Below are positions 4,801 to 6,625 of a DNA stretch of 6,625 nt, piece by piece (the stretch's first letter is position 1; every line of letters begins with the position of its first letter). A program made the translations under genes and the position numbers. Source of the DNA: Paracoccaceae bacterium. GTDB lineage: Bacteria > Pseudomonadota > Alphaproteobacteria > Rhodobacterales > Rhodobacteraceae. The stretch spans positions 1 to 6,625 of the forward strand of contig SKUV01000016.1 of assembly GCA_007129775.1 (NCBI GenBank), written 5' to 3'. Below the pieces are notes generated by a model that was not told where the DNA came from, did no database searches, and saw only the letters and a program-made list of their open reading frames with translations.

Positions 4801-6625
4801 TGGCGACAGCGACGGCGGCGAAAACGGCGAAAGCGAGAACGGCGACGGGGATGAAGACGATGACACCCCCAACCCCGGCGGGCTGATCGGCGCATGGTCT
4901 GACGGCGAAGGCGTGCTGTTCGAGCGCGAGGGCGGCGGCACGCTGGCCCTGTCATCGGCGCAGACCTTTGCGGCGGGCGAGAAACTGGGCGCGGGCCTTT
5001 CGCTCGCCCGGCTGACGGGCGACCAGAACGCGACCGTGATTGCGCGGAACTACACGCAACTTGGTGAATCTGCGTTTAATCGCGACGATGGGCCGACCCT
5101 GACGCAAGAAGAACTTGCCGCGCTGACCACGGTGACGGTTCAGGCGGTGCAGACGGGCGCATGGGGCGCATCGGCGGGGCAGCCGGGGCAGGGCACCGGC
5201 GCGACCGAGGGCGGCAGCTATGGCGCGGCCATCGGCTGGGTGAATATCGAAGCCAACAGCCGCGCGATCCTCGAACAGAATGCGGGACTGTTCAACGCCG
5301 GCGACGCGACCCTGCGCGCCGCCGACAGTCGGCTTGTCTGGTCGGATGCGCGGGCGCATGGGGTGGCTTCGGGCAATTCCTTCAGCGGCGCGCTTTCGGT
5401 GGTGCAGCGCCGTGACACGACCGAGGCGCTGGTGGCGCATGGCGCGTCGCTTCAGACTCGCGGCACCCTGCGCATCGCGGCCGAGAATTCGGGCGATACC
5501 GTCACCGTGGTGTCCGCCGCGGCCATGGGGCGCCGGGCGGTGGGTATCGGCATTGCGCTGACCTTTGCCGACCGCACGACCCGCGCGGCGATGCTGGCAC
5601 GCGGTGAATACCCGGAATACTCCACCTTCAACAGTCAGGAAGCCGAACTGGGCGGGCTGGAAATCATCGCCAGCGCGACCGGCAATGTCATCACCGGCGG
5701 CCGCACCGTTGCGGGGATCGAGGAAGAAGAGGCGAACGGTGCCCCCGATACGCCCGCGCCCGATACGCCAGACCCCGAAACGCCAGACCCCGAAACGCCA
5801 GACCCGGAAACGCCGGAAGGGGAAACGCCGGAAGGGGAAACGCCCGCCGCCGATGATGACGCGCCGACCGTGCTCGATTCCGAGCAACTGGGTGATGATG
5901 CGGGGCGCGTGGCCGAGGCGGTGGACAGCAGCAATCCCTTTGGCGGCGGTGGCGGCGGCGATGATGGCGCGGCCTTTGCCTTTGCCGGCGATTTCGGCGC
6001 CGTTTTCGCCAATGTCGTCACCGAAGCGACGATTTCGGACCATGTGGTCGAAGGCTCTGACAACATCCGTGGCATCAACATCGCCCATGCCGGGCATTTC
6101 GACATGCGCGCCGAAACGCGCATCAATTATGGCCAGTCCAGCGCCGTGACGGCCGTGGCCACCGGCGGGATCGGCATTTCCGGCAGCTTCGGTCTGACGG
6201 CCATTGACCACACGACCGCTGCGCGCGTCATCGACAGCACCATCACCTTCCGGGCGCAGACGCCCGACGAAATCAAGCTGGGCTTCGACCCGGATGCCGA
6301 CAAGGACGAGGACGGCGTCAAGCTCTTGCCGCTGACCATCGCCTCGATCGATGAAAGCCGGTTTGACCTGTTGGTGGATGGCCGCACCGGCCGCCCGGAC
6401 GGCGGCTGGGCGATTTCCATCGCCGCCAGTTTCGCGCGCTTCGCCTCGACGACCCGGACGGAATTGCAAAACAGCTCCATCCTCACGGGCCGGGGGGTCA
6501 GCTGGAATGAGCTCAATCTGGGGGAATCGGGCTGCGCCGATGGCTTCTGCTTCGTCGAGGGTCTGCCGCAGATCGATGGGCGCAGCTATACGATATCGTC
6601 GCTGTCCGACCCGACGCTGACGATC
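1505..6625 (+). CDS. TpsA giant filamentous adhesin/haemagglutinin, LktA-family-like, 3' partial
   Basis: From ATG 1505 one frame runs 1707 codons to the right edge with no stop, read codon by codon. Residues 1-102 form an extended leader. Residues about 108-260 are the TPS (haemagglutination activity) domain, with NVTDVHTGTVSAGHGVNTFSSFS (120-146, written here in part), then SVIQGAVN, GGDMYFANSRGVVIG and AGSVSLSTPTQAFVQGF. Residues 260-420 are Gly-rich beta-helix turns such as VTLDAGRNITVAPGG, GGFVEYSAQ and GGRIFIDPDEE. A likely helical insert lies at 540-598. From about 600 onward come repeated beta modules of the type 'small-residue strand, N/D-x-x-T/A-x-A, then ITA/IAA strand', interrupted by acidic linkers. 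The TPS motifs and the upstream tpsB place it as a type Vb exoprotein, secreted and probably surface-attached. The TPS wording resembles proteins annotated as leukotoxin LktA family filamentous adhesins. That name is ancestry only: leukotoxic activity cannot be inferred. The C-terminus and any toxin domain lie outside the window. Confidence 0.92.
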   Translation, partial: MGRIGRNWTRSRGRATRLNALTSRRRKDKQSIEAFFAAFASPSSQAPNQAPNQAPNQAPNQAPNQTPNQAPAPAQPRRPQTRLRTGLARLMGTASTLLLAQALPGHGEVVADGRTLTSVTSAGNVTDVHTGTVSAGHGVNTFSSFSTAAGSTTNIHVPAGAQGTVNIVNGAQSVIQGAVNSVSGGAVGGDMYFANSRGVVIGPDGAIHAGSVSLSTPTQAFVQGFVGPGGQVSASHVDQLLRGEAPQADDADVTVSGRVQGARGVTIRAGRDIAISGEVRAGDRAAVMGAAVNTGRVTLDAGRNITVAPGGRVSGAAGADGGNLHLRAGGDIRVEGGAVMLAEGEGAGHGGVIDVFAQNAAYLDLGGRVSVAAHGTGDGGFVEYSAQNRVEVYGQLQAFSVGGSGGRIFIDPDEEVILGSQFSDGAEIEVLALNRIIVLANAVLSTRRIADLEGGSHLLDASVGSSGALKLTAPNIEVRQGAQLLAFGTDGHADGDITLSARRIDPDGHGTAVLPASSTSITIDRAYIHGGTVTILAETLKDNTVDAESAINDYVAGLNTGGAPAAITDKLVELGEMAASRTQAVLDAVNYENWPSYLNARAEVGIDRSVILGTGAVVIDSIATARVNITPETGGMALVVAASVTNARTIVTDSRIAGRDRVTINSTTDVMHNLRAEGVQGGEGSLGLNIALAASLRMGEALTIVTGRPLPSQFPAGVDTYSTEVIEAGKAIQIGAENVTDVRVTADTKLGPNGRGASIVLSLDDRAATTAVGGEMMTLSGDVEITARNRYARTHVDARVTGGDLAADDAPEDTTPPADDADATEAVLAPVLTAVSVQAQDQSGVGSAAGIATKDDSGNAQLGNAFALSLALSNHNAEATVLASEPLPAYLHPVVAGRRTITRRGLRVGLVPDWRFLSIFGTDLATPVDFVTGPIELSAEGTRVIAENVLVNVRQTALTAAGAAPEPGEAAGDDPAAKNTALFSISFADWDLDATVQLGSSTSGFLFTNIIVPTAITVEARNVAVDYADRDALDDAHALYSGARQAAAPRDDGDADALSALADAADEATGADDAAAEENGDAGSNGNGDAGSNGESNGNGDSDGGENGESENGDGDEDDDTPNPGGLIGAWSDGEGVLFEREGGGTLALSSAQTFAAGEKLGAGLSLARLTGDQNATVIARNYTQLGESAFNRDDGPTLTQEELAALTTVTVQAVQTGAWGASAGQPGQGTGATEGGSYGAAIGWVNIEANSRAILEQNAGLFNAGDATLRAADSRLVWSDARAHGVASGNSFSGALSVVQRRDTTEALVAHGASLQTRGTLRIAAENSGDTVTVVSAAAMGRRAVGIGIALTFADRTTRAAMLARGEYPEYSTFNSQEAELGGLEIIASATGNVITGGRTVAGIEEEEANGAPDTPAPDTPDPETPDPETPDPETPEGETPEGETPAADDDAPTVLDSEQLGDDAGRVAEAVDSSNPFGGGGGGDDGAAFAFAGDFGAVFANVVTEATISDHVVEGSDNIRGINIAHAGHFDMRAETRINYGQSSAVTAVATGGIGISGSFGLTAIDHTTAARVIDSTITFRAQTPDEIKLGFDPDADKDEDGVKLLPLTIASIDESRFDLLVDGRTGRPDGGWAISIAASFARFASTTRTELQNSSILTGRGVSWNELNLGESGCADGFCFVEGLPQIDGRSYTISSLSDPTLTI
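1637..1720 (+). repeat. 12-bp tandem repeat encoding QAPN in the TpsA leader
   Basis: There are seven consecutive 12-bp units. Five are identical copies of CAGGCCCCGAAC (1637-1696), the sixth has two changes (QTPN, 1697-1708), and the seventh differs in its last codon (QAPA, 1709-1720). They encode residues 45-72. Since 12 bp is four codons, gain or loss of a unit keeps the reading frame. The perfect identity, including third positions, suggests recent expansion. Confidence 0.95.
1826..2284 (+). other. TPS secretion domain (haemagglutination activity domain) of TpsA
   Basis: Residues about 108-260 carry the family's recognition fold. Visible marks are GVNTFSSFS at 138-146, NIHVPAG at 154-160, TVNIVNG at 164-170, a GGDMYFANSRGVVIGPDG block at 188-205, and AGSVSLSTPTQAF at 209-221. 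In FhaB/ShlA-type TPS domains the corresponding motifs read NPNL and NPNGI; here the second is NSRGV and the first is not clear, which marks a divergent subgroup. This domain is what the POTRA domains of the upstream TpsB would bind in the periplasm. Boundaries are approximate. Confidence 0.85.
3914..3982 (+). other. Acidic linker 1 in TpsA
   Basis: Residues about 804-826 are rich in Asp, Glu, Ala, Thr and Pro (for example AADDAPEDTTPPADDADATE). They split a beta module between ITARNRYARTHVDARVTGG and LAPVLTAVSVQAQ. The composition suggests a flexible, disordered loop rather than a strand. Function is unknown. Confidence 0.75.
4391..4441 (+). other. Acidic linker 2 in TpsA
   Basis: Residues about 963-979 (AAPEPGEAAGDDPAAKN) form a short Pro/Ala/acidic insert between VLVNVRQTALTAAG and the strand-like NTALFSISFADWDLDATV. 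It is the shortest of the four acidic inserts and the least extreme in composition. Confidence 0.6.
4649..4873 (+). repeat. Acidic linker 3: Asn-Gly/Asp-Gly low-complexity tract in TpsA
   Basis: Residues about 1049-1123 start Ala/Asp-rich and become an NG/DG/ES-rich tract ending GDEDDDTP. Two adjacent 8-residue units, GDAGSNGN (4742-4765) and GDAGSNGE (4766-4789), differ at four synonymous third positions and in one residue. This is therefore an older duplication than the leader repeat. The composition is highly acidic and without hydrophobic residues, so it is likely disordered. It does not follow the RTX nonapeptide GGxGxDxUx. Confidence 0.85.
5741..5845 (+). repeat. 15-bp tandem repeat encoding xPETP/EGETP in acidic linker 4 of TpsA
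   Basis: Seven in-phase 15-bp units encode residues 1413-1447: APDTP, APDTP, three DPETP, two EGETP. Units three and four are identical and units six and seven differ by one base, while the outer units have drifted. It is flanked by EEEE (1406-1409) and DDD (1450-1452), then by a six-Gly run at 1480-1485. The Pro/Thr/Glu composition suggests an extended spacer. Length changes would keep frame. Confidence 0.93.
6287..6316 (+). other. Possible calcium-binding acidic loop in TpsA
   Basis: Residues 1595-1604 read DPDADKDEDG, with Asp at every second position (1595, 1597, 1599, 1601, 1603) followed by Gly-Val. This resembles the DxDxDG loops of EF-hand-like and thrombospondin type 3 repeats. Only one copy is seen, so a metal site is a suggestion rather than a call. 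Confidence 0.4.
6533..6550 (+). other. C-x4-C cysteine pair in TpsA
   Basis: Cys1677 and Cys1682 in GESGCADGFCFVEG are the only cysteines in the 1707 visible residues. A close pair in an otherwise cysteine-free exported protein suggests a small disulfide loop. Paired cysteines occur near the C-terminus of some TpsA adhesins such as HMW1, where they serve in surface anchoring, but here the distance to the C-terminus is unknown. Confidence 0.6.

Noticed and set aside
4742..4863. RTX calcium-binding repeats
   Set aside because: The Gly/Asp/Asn-rich tract lacks the GGxGxDxUx nonapeptide and its hydrophobic position, and the gene neighbour is a TPS transporter rather than a type I secretion ABC system.
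4952..6469. A 505-codon open frame on the minus strand
   Set aside because: Same register as above; its stop is the complement of the rare TCA codon at 4952. It is fully covered by the tpsA frame and low-complexity (repeated FRVWRFGVWR mirrors the PETP repeat).

Overview
The window is strongly G+C rich and codes on the plus strand throughout, with codon third positions mostly G or C. It holds a two-partner secretion (TPS, type Vb) pair, so it comes from a Gram-negative bacterium. Base composition and codon choice suit an alphaproteobacterium, perhaps of the Rhodobacterales; this is inference and no marker gene is present.

Layout: positions 1-1476 are the 3' part of a TpsB outer-membrane transporter (ShlB/FhaC type). 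It has POTRA domains, a beta-barrel, the VRGY loop motif, an FVDAG motif and a terminal Phe. Its 5' end, including the signal peptide, lies left of the window. After 28 bp containing a strong Shine-Dalgarno sequence, a giant TpsA exoprotein starts at ATG 1505. It runs without a stop to the right edge (1707 codons), so its C-terminus is not seen. Its haemagglutinin-like TPS domain resembles that of the large adhesins annotated as the leukotoxin LktA family. The B-then-A order matches shlBA and lktBA.

The TpsA protein reads in order: a very long Arg-rich leader with a 12-bp tandem repeat (QAPN) placed before the hydrophobic core; the TPS domain; a Gly-rich beta-helix; a short probably helical insertion; then repeated beta modules broken by acidic low-complexity linkers. 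One linker is an NG/DG-rich tract and another a seven-copy 15-bp xPETP repeat. Near the right edge are a possible calcium-binding acidic loop and the only two cysteines so far, spaced C-x4-C.

Expected working: TpsA is exported by Sec, its TPS domain is recognised by the periplasmic POTRA domains of TpsB, and it is threaded through the TpsB barrel to the surface, where it folds as a long beta-helical fibre likely to act in adhesion or host/cell contact. The long minus-strand open frames opposite tpsA are codon-bias shadows, not genes. No RNA gene, mobile element, CRISPR array, promoter or terminator was found. I see no wholly new system; the unusual points are the leader architecture and the placement of the acidic inserts.
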